Source of the DNA: Agromyces protaetiae
Lineage (GTDB): Bacteria; Actinomycetota; Actinomycetes; Actinomycetales; Microbacteriaceae
DNA: 64,000 bases
Direction of reading: 5' to 3'
Assembly: GCF_030866785.1 (NCBI RefSeq)
Contig: NZ_CP133018.1
Span: 2,356,001 to 2,420,000, forward strand
Under the pieces are notes generated by a model that searched no databases, was not told the DNA's origin, and was given only the letters and a program-made list of their open reading frames with translations. Positions 1-8,938 of this stretch are shown piece after piece; position 1 is the first letter of the stretch; every line of letters begins with the position of its first letter. The position numbers and the translations under genes were made by a program.

Positions 1-404
1 GCCCAGATCGTCGCGAGGTGCAGCCCGCGGGGCAGCTTGTCCCAGCCGAAGATCCAGAGGCCGATGAAGGTCGCCTCGAAGAAGAACGCGAGCAGGCCCT
101 CGAGCGCGAGCGGGGCGCCGAAGACGTCGCCGACGAATCGCGAGTACTCGGACCAGTTCATGCCGAACTGGAACTCCTGCACGATGCCGGTGACGACGCC
201 CATGGCGAAGTTGATCAGGAAGATCTGGCCGAAGAACCGCGTGATGCGCAGGTACTCGGCCTTCCCCGTGCGGTACCACGCGGTCTGGAAGATCGCCGCC
301 GTGGCGGCGAGGCCGATGGTGAGCGGGACGAAGAGGAAGTGGTAGATGGTCGTCAGACCGAACTGCCAACGAGAGAGGAGCAGCGGGTCGAGCAGCTCAT
401 TCAC
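1..404 (-). CDS. cydA: Cytochrome bd ubiquinol oxidase subunit I, N-terminal part
   Basis: Subunit I of the bd-type terminal oxidase, which oxidises quinol and reduces oxygen in the membrane. Only the first 134 codons are in the window; the gene runs off the left edge. The protein starts [20 protein letters not shown] and follows the family closely. It has the N-terminal His in [12 protein letters not shown] that ligates heme b595, the segment [17 protein letters not shown], and the two conserved glutamates in [17 protein letters not shown]. The GTG start at 404 is preceded by AAAGGGG about 7 nt upstream. The gene diverges from the blaI-like repressor, and two BlaI-type operators lie in the shared 100-bp spacer. 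Identification is very secure; regulation by the neighbour is inferred. Confidence 0.95.
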   Translation of the reverse strand, partial: MNELLDPLLLSRWQFGLTTIYHFLFVPLTIGLAATAAIFQTAWYRTGKAEYLRITRFFGQIFLINFAMGVVTGIVQEFQFGMNWSEYSRFVGDVFGAPLALEGLLAFFFEATFIGLWIFGWDKLPRGLHLATIW

Positions 405-435
405 GTCAGGCCCCTTTCAGCGGCGCGTGTGATGT

Positions 436-474
436 TTCTACTCATCGTAGAACTTTCTTCTACCGGGCGTAGAA
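436..474. promoter_or_regulatory. Two tandem BlaI-type operators in the cydA/blaI divergent promoter
   Basis: Two perfect 17-bp dyads TTCTAC-N5-GTAGAA lie at 436-452 and 458-474, with centres 22 bp apart (two helical turns). The spacers differ (TCATC and CGGGC) while the 6-bp arms are identical, as expected for protein binding sites. CTAC/GTAG half-sites resemble the TACA/TGTA dyads of BlaI/MecI repressors. The right-hand site lies about where the -35 element of blaI should be, since a -10-like TATCGT is at 493-498. Binding by the adjacent repressor is inferred. Confidence 0.75.
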
Positions 475-504
475 AGTGTTTCGAAGACGAGGTATCGTGT
501 GCAT

Positions 505-879
505 ATGGCCAATCTCGGGGACCTTGAGCGCGCCGTCATGGAGCAGCTCTGGGCGAGCGACACCACGCTCACCGCCAATGAGCTGCGCGACCGTCTGACG
601 ATCGTCGGCGATGCCGGCGATCGCTCCCCCGCGACGACCACCGTGCTGACGGTGCTGGCCCGGCTCGAACGCAAGGGATTCGTCGCGCGCACGCGCGACG
701 TTCGCCCGCACCGCTACCGCGCGCTGCTCTCGCGCGAAGAGCACACCGCCGAGCTCATGCACGAGGTGCTCGACCGCTCGAGCGATCGCGACGCCGCCCT
801 CGCGCGCTTCGTCGGCACGGCGACCGCCCACGAGACCGCGACCCTGCGGCGCCTGCTCGACGAGCTCGCGCGACGCTGA
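505..879 (+). CDS. BlaI/MecI/CopY-family winged-helix repressor
   Basis: Dimeric winged-helix repressor of the BlaI/MecI/CopY family, normally inactivated by a partner M56 membrane protease. The protein (124 aa) begins MANLGDLERAVMEQLW, the family's N-terminal signature, followed by the recognition region (TTTVLTVLARLERKGFVAR) and a C-terminal dimerisation helix pair. The M56 gene follows 2 nt after the stop, so the two form an operon. Start choice: ATG 505 lies 6 nt after a -10-like TATCGT (leaderless arrangement). GTG 499, with GAGG 6 nt before it, is a possible alternative that adds two residues. Two tandem dyads upstream suggest autoregulation and control of cydA. No beta-lactamase gene is nearby. 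Confidence 0.9.
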   Translation: MANLGDLERAVMEQLWASDTTLTANELRDRLTIVGDAGDRSPATTTVLTVLARLERKGFVARTRDVRPHRYRALLSREEHTAELMHEVLDRSSDRDAALARFVGTATAHETATLRRLLDELARR

Positions 880-881
880 CC

Positions 882-1808
882 GTGAGCGCCGTCGCCGCGC
901 TGCTCGGCGTGCTGGCGGTCGCGCTGGCGTGGCCGGTACCCGTCGCGCTCTCGCGCGCGGCCTGGCCGGCCCGCGCACCCGGCCTCGCGCTCGCACTCTG
1001 GCAGGCGGTCGCGCTCGGCGGCGCGCTCTCGATGATCGGATGCCTCGTCGTGATCGGCACCGCACCCGACGGGTCGATCACCGACGCGGCCTCGGCGCTG
1101 CTCCCCCACCTGCTCACCGGCCCCCTGCCTCCCGAGTTCGGGGTCATCGACCTCGCCGCGCTCACGCTCGCCGCCGGCCTCGCCGTACACCTGCTGCTCA
1201 ACGTGGCCGCCACCGCCGTCCGCGCGGAACGCGAACGTCGTCGCCAGCACCAGCTGATCCAGATGCTGAGCGACCCCATGCCGGGCGAGCCCGGGACCCG
1301 GGTGCTCGCACACCCGGTTCCGCTCGCCTACTGCGTGCCGGGCCTTCGCACGGCGACGGTGCTCACCGAAGGGCTCGTGGCCGCACTGTCACGCGACGAG
1401 CTGCGCGCGGTCGTCGCGCACGAGCGCACGCATCTCGACCAGCTGCACCACCTGGTCCTGCTCTCGTTCCGGGCCTGGCATTCGGCCCTGCCGTGGTTCC
1501 CGATCGCCAATCGCGCCGAGCGGTCGGTGACGGTGCTAACCGAGATGCTCGCCGACGACGGCGCGCGACGCGCGACGGGCTCGGCTCCGCTCGTGAGCGC
1601 GCTGAGCCGGCTCGGCAGCACCGCCGAACCCGGTGCGTACGCCGACGCCGGCGGCATCGCGCCGGACCGCGAGATGCTGGTCGACCGGCTCGCGCGTCTC
1701 GAATCCCCCGCCGGCCGGCTCGCACCGTGGGCCGGCGCGCTCATCGTCACCGCCGCCGCGCTGATCGTCGCGATCCCGCTCGGATCGATGCTCACCATCC
1801 TGCACTGA
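882..1808 (+). CDS. M56-family membrane metalloprotease (BlaR1/MecR1-like)
   Basis: Predicted integral-membrane zinc protease of family M56 (308 aa). It has hydrophobic segments near residues 1-20, 30-55 and 85-110, the zinc motif HERTH (HExxH) within VVAHERTHLDQLHH, a downstream ETSVT-like helix (VTVLTEMLADDGARR), and a last membrane helix at the C-terminus. It lacks the penicillin-binding sensor domain of BlaR1, so the signal it senses is not a beta-lactam bound by a PBP-like domain. It starts with GTG 2 nt after the repressor's stop and so is translated with it. By analogy with BlaR1 it probably cleaves or controls the adjacent BlaI-type repressor; this is inferred. Confidence 0.88.
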   Translation: MSAVAALLGVLAVALAWPVPVALSRAAWPARAPGLALALWQAVALGGALSMIGCLVVIGTAPDGSITDAASALLPHLLTGPLPPEFGVIDLAALTLAAGLAVHLLLNVAATAVRAERERRRQHQLIQMLSDPMPGEPGTRVLAHPVPLAYCVPGLRTATVLTEGLVAALSRDELRAVVAHERTHLDQLHHLVLLSFRAWHSALPWFPIANRAERSVTVLTEMLADDGARRATGSAPLVSALSRLGSTAEPGAYADAGGIAPDREMLVDRLARLESPAGRLAPWAGALIVTAAALIVAIPLGSMLTILH

Positions 1809-1911
1809 TGCCGCCCCGCGCAGACGCGCGGCCCGGCCCGCAACGATGGAGAGCTGACGATCATCCCGGAGACCGATGGTTCGCCCAGGCAGGGGCCGTA
1901 GGCTCGGAACT

Positions 1912-2658
1912 GTGAACGACGTGCTGGACTGGATCCTCGACACGGTGCAGTCGGTAGACCCTGTCCTGCGCACGATCCTCGCGGGCGTGGCGATCATGCT
2001 CGAGACCTCGGTGCTCATCGGCCTCGTCGTGCCCGGCGACACCGTCGTGATCGTCGCTTCCACCGCGATCGGCGGACCCGTCGAGTGGCTCGCGCTCGCG
2101 CTCACGGTCATCGTCGGCGCCATCGCCGGCGAGACGATCGGCTTCATGCTCGGCCGTTGGTTCGGGCCCAGGATCATCACCTCACGCCTCGGACGCAGGA
2201 TCGGCGAGGAGAACTGGGCCCGCGCGCAGCGCTACCTCGACCGGCGAGGCGGCCCGGCCGTGTTCATCTCCCGCTTCCTGCCGGTGCTGCACTCCCTCGT
2301 GCCGCTGCTCGTCGGCATGAGCACCATGCGGTATCGACGGTTCATCGCCTGGACTCTGCCGGCGTGCGTGATCTGGTCGTTCGCCTACACGACGGTCGGC
2401 TGGCTCGCCGCGGGCAGCTACCGCGAGCTCAGCCAAGAGCTGCACTGGGCCGGCTACGTCTTCGTGGCCATCATCGCCGCGTTCGTGCTGCTCGTGTGGG
2501 GCATCAAGAAGCTCCTGGTGCGGATCGAATCGCGGCACATGGCGGTCGTGGACCCCGCGGCGGAGACGGACGAGGGGCCGGACACCGAAGCATCCGACCC
2601 CTCGATCGACGTGGGCGCGCGCGACCCGCGCGACGGCCCGCGCGGCGGCAGCCGCTAG
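1912..2658 (+). CDS. DedA-family membrane protein
   Basis: DedA (SNARE-associated/VTT) family membrane protein, a group linked to lipid-carrier flipping and envelope homeostasis. Seen in the sequence: an N-terminal hydrophobic hairpin with the PGD motif (LVVPGDTVV), the segment GETIGFMLGRWFG, and the basic stretch FISRFLPVLHSLVPLLVGMS typical of the family, followed by two further membrane helices and an acidic, hydrophilic tail. GTG 1912 is preferred because a -10-like TAGGCT (1899-1904) lies 7 nt before it, giving a leaderless mRNA. An ATG at 1876 is in frame but would precede that promoter. The stop shares the sequence CTAG with the stop of the opposite-strand gene. Confidence 0.87.
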   Translation: MNDVLDWILDTVQSVDPVLRTILAGVAIMLETSVLIGLVVPGDTVVIVASTAIGGPVEWLALALTVIVGAIAGETIGFMLGRWFGPRIITSRLGRRIGEENWARAQRYLDRRGGPAVFISRFLPVLHSLVPLLVGMSTMRYRRFIAWTLPACVIWSFAYTTVGWLAAGSYRELSQELHWAGYVFVAIIAAFVLLVWGIKKLLVRIESRHMAVVDPAAETDEGPDTEASDPSIDVGARDPRDGPRGGSR

Positions 2659-3584
2659 AAGAGGGCCTTCTCGCTCAGCCAGTCGGCCGCGATGTCTTCC
2701 GCCGAACGCTCGTCGTTGACGCTCTCGGCGTTCATGGCGACGAGGTCTTCGGCGGTGAGCGCCGCGCTCACCGCGTCGATGACGGCGGCGACGTCGTCGG
2801 TGACCTTCTCACTCGCGACGGGCACGACGTTCGATGCGAGGAAGAGCCCCTTGGGATCCTCGAGCGTGACGAGGTCGTTGGTCGCGATGTTCGGGTCGGC
2901 GCTGTAGATGTTCACCATCTGCACCTGGTCGTCGACGAGCGCTTTGACGGTGAGCGCGCCGCCGCTGTCTTCGATGGCCGTGAAGCCCACGTCGACGCCG
3001 TACGTCGCCTGCAACCCCTCGGGTCCGTAGGGACGCGTCTCCAGCTCGGCATTGCCGCCGAGCGTGATGGGCTCGGGCACGCCCGCGAGGTCCTCGAGGC
3101 TCGTGACGCCGAACTCCTCGGAGAACGCCGCGGTGACGTTGTACGAGTCCTGGTCGGTGGCCGGCGCCTGGTCGAGCACGTGCAGCCCCTCGGGCAGCGC
3201 ACCCTCGAGCTCGGAATACACCTCATCGCTCGTGCGCGCCTCGGTGTCGGGCACGTAGTACTGGAGCAGATTGCCCGTGTACTCGGGGAAGAGATCGATC
3301 TCGCCCGACTCGATCTCGGGCAGGTACACCTCGCGTTGACCGATACGGAACTGACGATCGACCTCGAAGCCGTTCTCTTCGAGCGCCTGGGCGTAGATCT
3401 CGGCGATGATCTCGTTCGAGTAGTAGTCCTGCGAGCCGATCACGATCGCGCCCCCGGTCGCGGCCGACTCGCCGCCCGATCCCTCGTCGAGCGGATCACC
3501 GGATGCGCACCCTGCCAGGGCCACTGTCGCCCCGACCGCGACCGCCGCCAGAGCGACGAGCCGGCCTTTTCCTGCTGTGAACAT
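2655..3584 (-). CDS. Glycine betaine/quaternary amine ABC transporter substrate-binding lipoprotein
   Basis: Extracytoplasmic binding protein of the OpuAC/ProX/OsmF type (309 aa). It has a lipoprotein signal peptide ending in a lipobox (ALAGC), a low-complexity linker, then a substrate-binding fold starting GGAIVIGSQDYYSNEIIAEI and including EIDLFPEYTGNLLQYY, a segment typical of betaine/choline/carnitine binders. The ATG at 3584 has AAGGGA about 6 nt upstream; an in-frame ATG at 3599 is less well placed. It is the last gene of a four-gene operon (ATPase, two permeases, binding protein), 24 nt after the second permease. Role: capture of an osmoprotectant such as glycine betaine. The exact ligand cannot be read from sequence. 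Confidence 0.9.
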   Translation of the reverse strand: MFTAGKGRLVALAAVAVGATVALAGCASGDPLDEGSGGESAATGGAIVIGSQDYYSNEIIAEIYAQALEENGFEVDRQFRIGQREVYLPEIESGEIDLFPEYTGNLLQYYVPDTEARTSDEVYSELEGALPEGLHVLDQAPATDQDSYNVTAAFSEEFGVTSLEDLAGVPEPITLGGNAELETRPYGPEGLQATYGVDVGFTAIEDSGGALTVKALVDDQVQMVNIYSADPNIATNDLVTLEDPKGLFLASNVVPVASEKVTDDVAAVIDAVSAALTAEDLVAMNAESVNDERSAEDIAADWLSEKALF

Positions 3585-3608
3585 TGCGTTTCCCTTCATT
3601 TGGTGGGA

Positions 3609-4328
3609 TCACCCCACAGTCGCGCGCGGCCGGGATGGCCGGGTGCGAAGCGATGCGGACCCGCGCCGGACGCGGACACCCTCAGGAACAACAAGGCGCT
3701 GGACCAGCGCGAACATTCCGTCGAGGACCAGCGCGAGCGCGATGATGAGGATCGAGGCGCCGAGCATGACGGTGTAGTCCCGGGTCTTCAGCCCGAGGAA
3801 GATGTACGTGCCGAGCCCGCCGAGGCCGATGTACGACGCGAGCGTGGCCGTCGCGATCACCTGCAGCACGGCGGCCCTGATGCCGCCGATGATGGTCGGC
3901 AGCCCGAGCGGCAGCTCGACCCGGAGGGCGATCTGGAGCTCGGTCATGCCCATCGCGCGCGCCGCGTCGACGGTCGATCGGGAGACACCGCCGATGCCCG
4001 CATAGGCGCCCGCGAGCACCGACGGCACGGCGAGGACCATCAGGGCGAGGTATGGCGCGCCGATGACGAGGCCGAGCCAGAGCGCGAGAAGCGTGAGCAG
4101 GCCGAGCGTCGGCAGTGCACGGAGCGCGCCCGAGACGACGACCGCGGGCTCGCGGCCGCGCCCGGTATGGCCGATGACGATGCCGATCGGCACCGCGATC
4201 ACAATTGACCCCGCCACGACGGCCAGGCTGAACACGATGTGGAAGACGAGCCGGGCGCCGATGCCATCGGGACCTTCCCAGTTCGCGGGGTCGGTGAGCC
4301 AGGCGAGGGCGTCCGTGAAGAGGTTCAC
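3609..4328 (-). CDS. Quaternary-amine ABC transporter permease (OpuCD/YehY type)
   Basis: Membrane permease of the betaine-type importer (239 aa). It starts MNLFTDALAWLTDPANWEG and has about six hydrophobic segments. The cytoplasmic EAA loop that contacts the ATPase is seen as GGVSRSTVDAARAMGMTELQIALRVELP. It overlaps the upstream permease gene by 4 nt (stop and start share ATGA), which implies translational coupling. It pairs with that permease to form the heterodimeric channel, with the lipoprotein encoded next. The C-terminal tail is Arg-rich. Confidence 0.9.
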   Translation of the reverse strand: MNLFTDALAWLTDPANWEGPDGIGARLVFHIVFSLAVVAGSIVIAVPIGIVIGHTGRGREPAVVVSGALRALPTLGLLTLLALWLGLVIGAPYLALMVLAVPSVLAGAYAGIGGVSRSTVDAARAMGMTELQIALRVELPLGLPTIIGGIRAAVLQVIATATLASYIGLGGLGTYIFLGLKTRDYTVMLGASILIIALALVLDGMFALVQRLVVPEGVRVRRGSASLRTRPSRPRATVG

Positions 4329-5032
4329 GCGGCCACCTCCGGCCGGGCATCGCTGTGGCGGGCTTCGCGTCGCCGGGCGTCACGTCGCCGACGGGCGCGC
4401 GCCGGCTGACTCCAGGGCAGCAGCCACCGGCCGACGAGGACCACCAGACCGTCGAGCACCACCGCGAGGAGCATCGTCGCAAGGACCCCCGCCCAGATCT
4501 CGCCCGCGATGCCACGCTGGAACCCGTCGGTGAACAGGCTCCCGAGGCTCTGCACGCCGATGAGCGCGCTGATGGTCGCGAGGCTCACGGTGCTCACGAT
4601 GACGACCCGGAGACCCGCGAGCAGCCCGGGTCCGGCGAGCGGCAGCTCCACGCCCGAGAAACGCCGCCAGGGCGAATACCCGACCGCGGTGGCCGACAGC
4701 CGGATGTCGGCGTCCACGTCGGCGAATGCATCGGCGGCGGTCCGGACCATCAACGCGATGCCGTAGAGGGTCAGCGCGACCACGAGGTTCAGCGGAGAGC
4801 GCAGCGAGACCCCGATGACGCCGGGCAACGCGATGAGCAGCGGCAACGACGGGATCGCGTAGAGGATGCCGCAGACGCTGAGCAGCACGCCGCGCGACCA
4901 CCGGTACCGCCAGGCGAGCCAGCCGATGGGCACCGAGATCACGAAACTCAGGATGATGGCCGGCACCGACAGTGCGAGGTGGACGAGGATCAGTTCACCG
5001 ATGCGGTCGAGGTTCGACCAGATCCAGTTCAC
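4325..5032 (-). CDS. Quaternary-amine ABC transporter permease (OpuCB/YehW type)
   Basis: First of two membrane permeases in the betaine-type importer (235 aa). It begins MNWIWSNLDRIGELILVHL and has an EAA loop in the stretch DADIRLSATAVGYSPWRRFS, followed by VELPLAGPGLLAGLRVV. About six membrane segments end in a basic, Arg-rich tail. It overlaps both the ATPase gene upstream and the second permease downstream by 4 nt, so all three are translationally coupled. Function follows from the family and the operon; substrate range is inferred. Confidence 0.9.
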   Translation of the reverse strand: MNWIWSNLDRIGELILVHLALSVPAIILSFVISVPIGWLAWRYRWSRGVLLSVCGILYAIPSLPLLIALPGVIGVSLRSPLNLVVALTLYGIALMVRTAADAFADVDADIRLSATAVGYSPWRRFSGVELPLAGPGLLAGLRVVIVSTVSLATISALIGVQSLGSLFTDGFQRGIAGEIWAGVLATMLLAVVLDGLVVLVGRWLLPWSQPARARRRRDARRREARHSDARPEVAA

Positions 5033-5841
5033 GAGGCGAGCACCCCGGCGGGACGGCCGTCGTCATCCACGACGATGCGGCGCCCGTCGACCTCTGCGAC
5101 CCTGAGCAGGCGGCGGCCCCGGTCGGCGCCGATGAACCCCGCGACGAACTCGTCAGCCGGATTCGCGAGGATCGCCGCCGGGGCGCCCCGCTGCACCACA
5201 CGACCACCCTCACTGAGGATGACGACCTGATCGCCGAGCCGGAACGCCTCGTCGATGTCGTGCGTGACGAACACGATGGTCTTGCCGAGTTCGCGCTGCA
5301 GGCGGAGGAGTTCGTCTTGCAGCTCGGTGCGCACGAGCGGGTCGACGGCACCGAAGGGCTCGTCCATGAGCAGGATGTTGGGATCGACCGCGAGGCCTCT
5401 GGCGACGCCCACCCGCTGCTGCTGACCGCCGGAGAGCTGGGCGGGGTACCGGTCGGCGAGCGACCGGTCGAGCCCGACGGTGTCCATCAGCTCGAGCGCA
5501 CGGGCGCGGGCGGCCCGCTTCGACTCGCCACGCAGCACCGGGACGGTCGCGATGTTGTCGACGACCTTCCGGTGTGGCAGCAGTCCGCTGTTCTGCATGA
5601 CGTAGCCGATCGACCGGCGGAGCTTCACGGGGTCGACCGTGGCCACGTCGGCGCCGTCGATGAGCACCTGGCCCTCGGTCGGGTCGACCATGCGGTTGAT
5701 CATGCGCAGCAGCGTCGTCTTGCCCGAGCCGGACGAGCCGACGAGCACGGTCGTCTGATGCGGAGGCATCTGCAGGTCGACCCGCTCGACGGCGACGCTG
5801 CCGTCGGGGAACTGCTTGCGCACGCCACGGAACTCGATCAT
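5029..5841 (-). CDS. Quaternary-amine ABC transporter ATP-binding protein (OpuCA type)
   Basis: ATPase that powers the importer (270 aa). Motifs in order: Walker A GSSGSGKTT, Q-loop region VMQNSGLLPHRKV, ABC signature LSGGQQQR, Walker B ILLMDEPFGAVD and the switch His in FVTHD. The short C-terminal part (about 40 residues) resembles the remnant of a CBS-type regulatory region rather than the full tandem CBS of OpuCA. ATG 5841 is chosen because GGAGGG lies 8 nt upstream; upstream in-frame codons add only a non-conserved extension. It is first in the operon. A GC-rich hairpin (CCGCGGG, AATCC, CCCGCGG) sits just before the ribosome binding site and might modulate its access. Confidence 0.93.
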   Translation of the reverse strand: MIEFRGVRKQFPDGSVAVERVDLQMPPHQTTVLVGSSGSGKTTLLRMINRMVDPTEGQVLIDGADVATVDPVKLRRSIGYVMQNSGLLPHRKVVDNIATVPVLRGESKRAARARALELMDTVGLDRSLADRYPAQLSGGQQQRVGVARGLAVDPNILLMDEPFGAVDPLVRTELQDELLRLQRELGKTIVFVTHDIDEAFRLGDQVVILSEGGRVVQRGAPAAILANPADEFVAGFIGADRGRRLLRVAEVDGRRIVVDDDGRPAGVLAS

Positions 5842-5876
5842 GCCGCCCACCCTCCGCGGGGGATTCCCGCGGTCCA

Positions 5877-5908
5877 AGCCAAACATGCCCCACCGACACG
5901 TTCAACGT
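5877..5908 (-). promoter_or_regulatory. Candidate promoter and palindromic operator of the betaine importer operon
   Basis: Reading the minus strand, TTGAAC (5905-5900) and TTGGCT (5882-5877) are spaced by 17 nt, fitting a -35/-10 pair. The -35 lies inside a perfect odd palindrome ACGTT-C-AACGT at 5898-5908, placed where a repressor would block RNA polymerase. The tetR-type gene ends 24 nt further upstream and is a candidate binder. This is a motif-based proposal only. Confidence 0.4.
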
Positions 5909-5932
5909 CCGGTGCGGAGTGTGCCCGATGTG

Positions 5933-6595
5933 CTAGGCGGCCGAACCGTCCTCCGTCAGCGGAGCGAGGTGTTCGGAGAGGTAGTGGCGGACCACGGCCT
6001 TCGCTTCGTCGATGTACCGGGAATCGCCCTGCGGGTCACGCGAGTGCGCGCGGTAGACCAGCGCCTCCACCAACTCCATGGCGACGCCGAACCGGAATCG
6101 CAGCTCGGGCGTGTCGGCGATGCCGGCGAACTCCGCCGCGAGCACGCGCACCATGCGGCTGGCGAACTCCGGCTCCTCGCCGTCGTCGGAGAGCTCACGG
6201 TCCGCCGCGTGGACGACGGTGAACCCGGGCTCGTCGCGGTAGAGCCCGTCGAGCGCGTCGACCGCGGTCTCCACGAGCTGCCACCACGTGGTCAGGTCGA
6301 TCTCCGCGAGCCGCTCGGCCACACGCGCCCGATACCGGTCGATCGAGCGCTCACGCAGGCCGTGCAGCACCGCGACCCGGTCCGGGAAGTACCGGTACAC
6401 CGTCCCGATCGAGGCGCCGGCGCGCTCGGCGACCATCTGCGTCGTCAGCCGCTCGAAGCCGACTTCGTCGACCAGTTCGGCGGCCGCGTCGAGCAGTGCG
6501 TCCAGTCGTTGGGTGCTGCGTCGCTGGGTCGGCTCGGTGCGCACGGTGCTGATGCGCCCATGATCGGCCCCCAGGATCAGGTCGATGTTCGGCAC
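5933..6595 (-). CDS. TetR-family transcriptional regulator
   Basis: TetR-type repressor of about 220 aa. The N-terminal helix-turn-helix is clear: LLDAAAELVDEVGFERLTTQ, then MVAERAGASIGTVYRYFPDR (recognition helix in SIGTVYRYF). The C-terminal ligand-binding domain is helical and not assignable to a known ligand. The start is uncertain. GTG 6595 has GGAGG a few nt upstream, and a -10-like TAATAT at 6627-6622 just before it argues against the longer TTG start at 6619. It lies in the same orientation as the betaine importer operon, 91 nt upstream of it, and diverges from the App1-type gene. Either could be a target. Confidence 0.88.
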   Translation of the reverse strand: MPNIDLILGADHGRISTVRTEPTQRRSTQRLDALLDAAAELVDEVGFERLTTQMVAERAGASIGTVYRYFPDRVAVLHGLRERSIDRYRARVAERLAEIDLTTWWQLVETAVDALDGLYRDEPGFTVVHAADRELSDDGEEPEFASRMVRVLAAEFAGIADTPELRFRFGVAMELVEALVYRAHSRDPQGDSRYIDEAKAVVRHYLSEHLAPLTEDGSAA

Positions 6596-6619
6596 GGAAC
6601 CTCCAGTCGATAACGGCAA

Positions 6620-6639
6620 CTATATTACCGGGCATGTAG
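6620..6639. promoter_or_regulatory. Imperfect palindrome overlapping the tetR promoter
   Basis: A 20-bp imperfect dyad with outer arms CTA/TAG, inner arms AT/AT and core CCGG; 7 of 10 positions are symmetric. It overlaps the TAATAT box read on the minus strand and sits between the divergent tetR and App1-type genes. Its length and position suit a TetR-type operator, but this is inference only. Confidence 0.35.
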
Positions 6640-6703
6640 ACGGCGGGTGACCAGCCCCGCCGCCCGGCACGCGAGACGCGAACGGGCATGACAGACTGGA
6701 GGG

Positions 6704-7795
6704 ATGCCGGAGACCTCCCCCTCCCCGGTCGGAGCCCGTCAGCGCACGACTCGTCACGGCGCGGCGCGTATCGAAGACTGGCTGCACGACGTCCGCGAGC
6801 GATTCGCGCGACGACGCGGACACCTCCCCACGGTGGTGCCGTACACCGGCTACGGCTCGACCGAGTGGGTCAGGGTCCTGTGCCGGGTGCTGCTGTCGAA
6901 ACCGGTGCCGGCCGGGGCTGGCGGCAGACGTGGGCGGACCCGCGCGCAGAGCATCCGCGGATGGCGGAGCTTCACGAGCGTGCCGGTCGGCGACGTGCCC
7001 GTGATCATCGAGGTCGGCGGCCAGCGTCTCGAGGTGCTCGCCGACCGCGGCGGCGTCGTCGACACCAAGGTGCCCGTGCGGCTCGAGCCCGGCTGGCATC
7101 GCGCACAGTTGCACACCGAGGGCTCCGAGCCGGTCGAGGCGCCGGTGCACGTGATCGATCCGGAGGCTCGTTTCGGGGTCATCTCCGACGTCGACGACAC
7201 CGTCATGGTGACCGCGCTCCCCCGCCCGCTGGTCGCGGCGTGGAACACGTTCGTCCTCGACGAGCACGCGCGCATCCCGACGCCCGGCATGGCCGTGCTG
7301 TTCGAACGCCTGGTGCGCGACCACCCCGGCGCGCCGGTGATCTACCTGTCGACCGGCGCGTGGAACGTCGCGCCGACCCTCACGCGCTTCCTCGACCGCA
7401 ACCTCTACCCGGCGGGCCCGCTGCTGCTCACCGACTGGGGGCCCACCCACGACCGATGGTTCCGGAGCGGGCGTGCCCACAAAGAGGAGAACCTGCGGCG
7501 GCTCGCCGAGGAGTTCCCCGACGTACGGTGGCTGCTCGTCGGCGACGACGGCCAGCACGACGAGGAACTCTACGCGCGCTTCGCGGCCGATCACCCCGGC
7601 CGGGTCGCCGCCGTCGCGATCCGCCGCCTGTCGACCGGCGAGGCCGTGCTCGCGGGTGGCCGCACCAAGGCGGACGAGCACACGGACGAGGTGCCGTGGG
7701 TCTCGGCCGGCGACGGGTCCACCCTCGCCGACCAGCTCGCCGAGGCCGGCATCATGCACCCCGGCCCGCCGCAGCCCGAGCCACCCCTCGCCTGA
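6704..7795 (+). CDS. App1-type phosphatase (DUF2183, HAD-like catalytic domain)
   Basis: Protein of 363 aa with the conserved App1/DUF2183 C-terminal domain. The HAD-like catalytic motif SDVDDTVMVT lies near residue 162 in FGVISDVDDT. Later motifs are VIYLSTGAWNV (Thr motif II), the Lys in HKEENL (motif III) and LLVGDDGQHD (motif IV). Yeast App1 is a phosphatidate phosphatase; for bacterial members the substrate is generally unknown. The N-terminal half contains a separate beta-rich region (VPVGDVPVIIEVGGQRLEVL). There is no signal peptide, so it is probably cytoplasmic. GGAGGG precedes the ATG closely. It converges with pyrD, with 33 nt between the stops. Confidence 0.85.
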   Translation: MPETSPSPVGARQRTTRHGAARIEDWLHDVRERFARRRGHLPTVVPYTGYGSTEWVRVLCRVLLSKPVPAGAGGRRGRTRAQSIRGWRSFTSVPVGDVPVIIEVGGQRLEVLADRGGVVDTKVPVRLEPGWHRAQLHTEGSEPVEAPVHVIDPEARFGVISDVDDTVMVTALPRPLVAAWNTFVLDEHARIPTPGMAVLFERLVRDHPGAPVIYLSTGAWNVAPTLTRFLDRNLYPAGPLLLTDWGPTHDRWFRSGRAHKEENLRRLAEEFPDVRWLLVGDDGQHDEELYARFAADHPGRVAAVAIRRLSTGEAVLAGGRTKADEHTDEVPWVSAGDGSTLADQLAEAGIMHPGPPQPEPPLA

Positions 7796-7828
7796 GCCCG
7801 GCGAGCGGATGCCCCGGCGCCCGCGGGG

Positions 7829-8896
<1,068 letters not shown>

Positions 8897-8938
8897 GCCG
8901 CGGCCCAGAGTATCCGAATCGTGACCTGCGCGTCGTGG

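Noticed and set aside
882-1808. BlaR1 beta-lactam sensor
   Set aside because: The M56 protease domain is present but the C-terminal penicillin-binding sensor domain is absent and no beta-lactamase gene is nearby.
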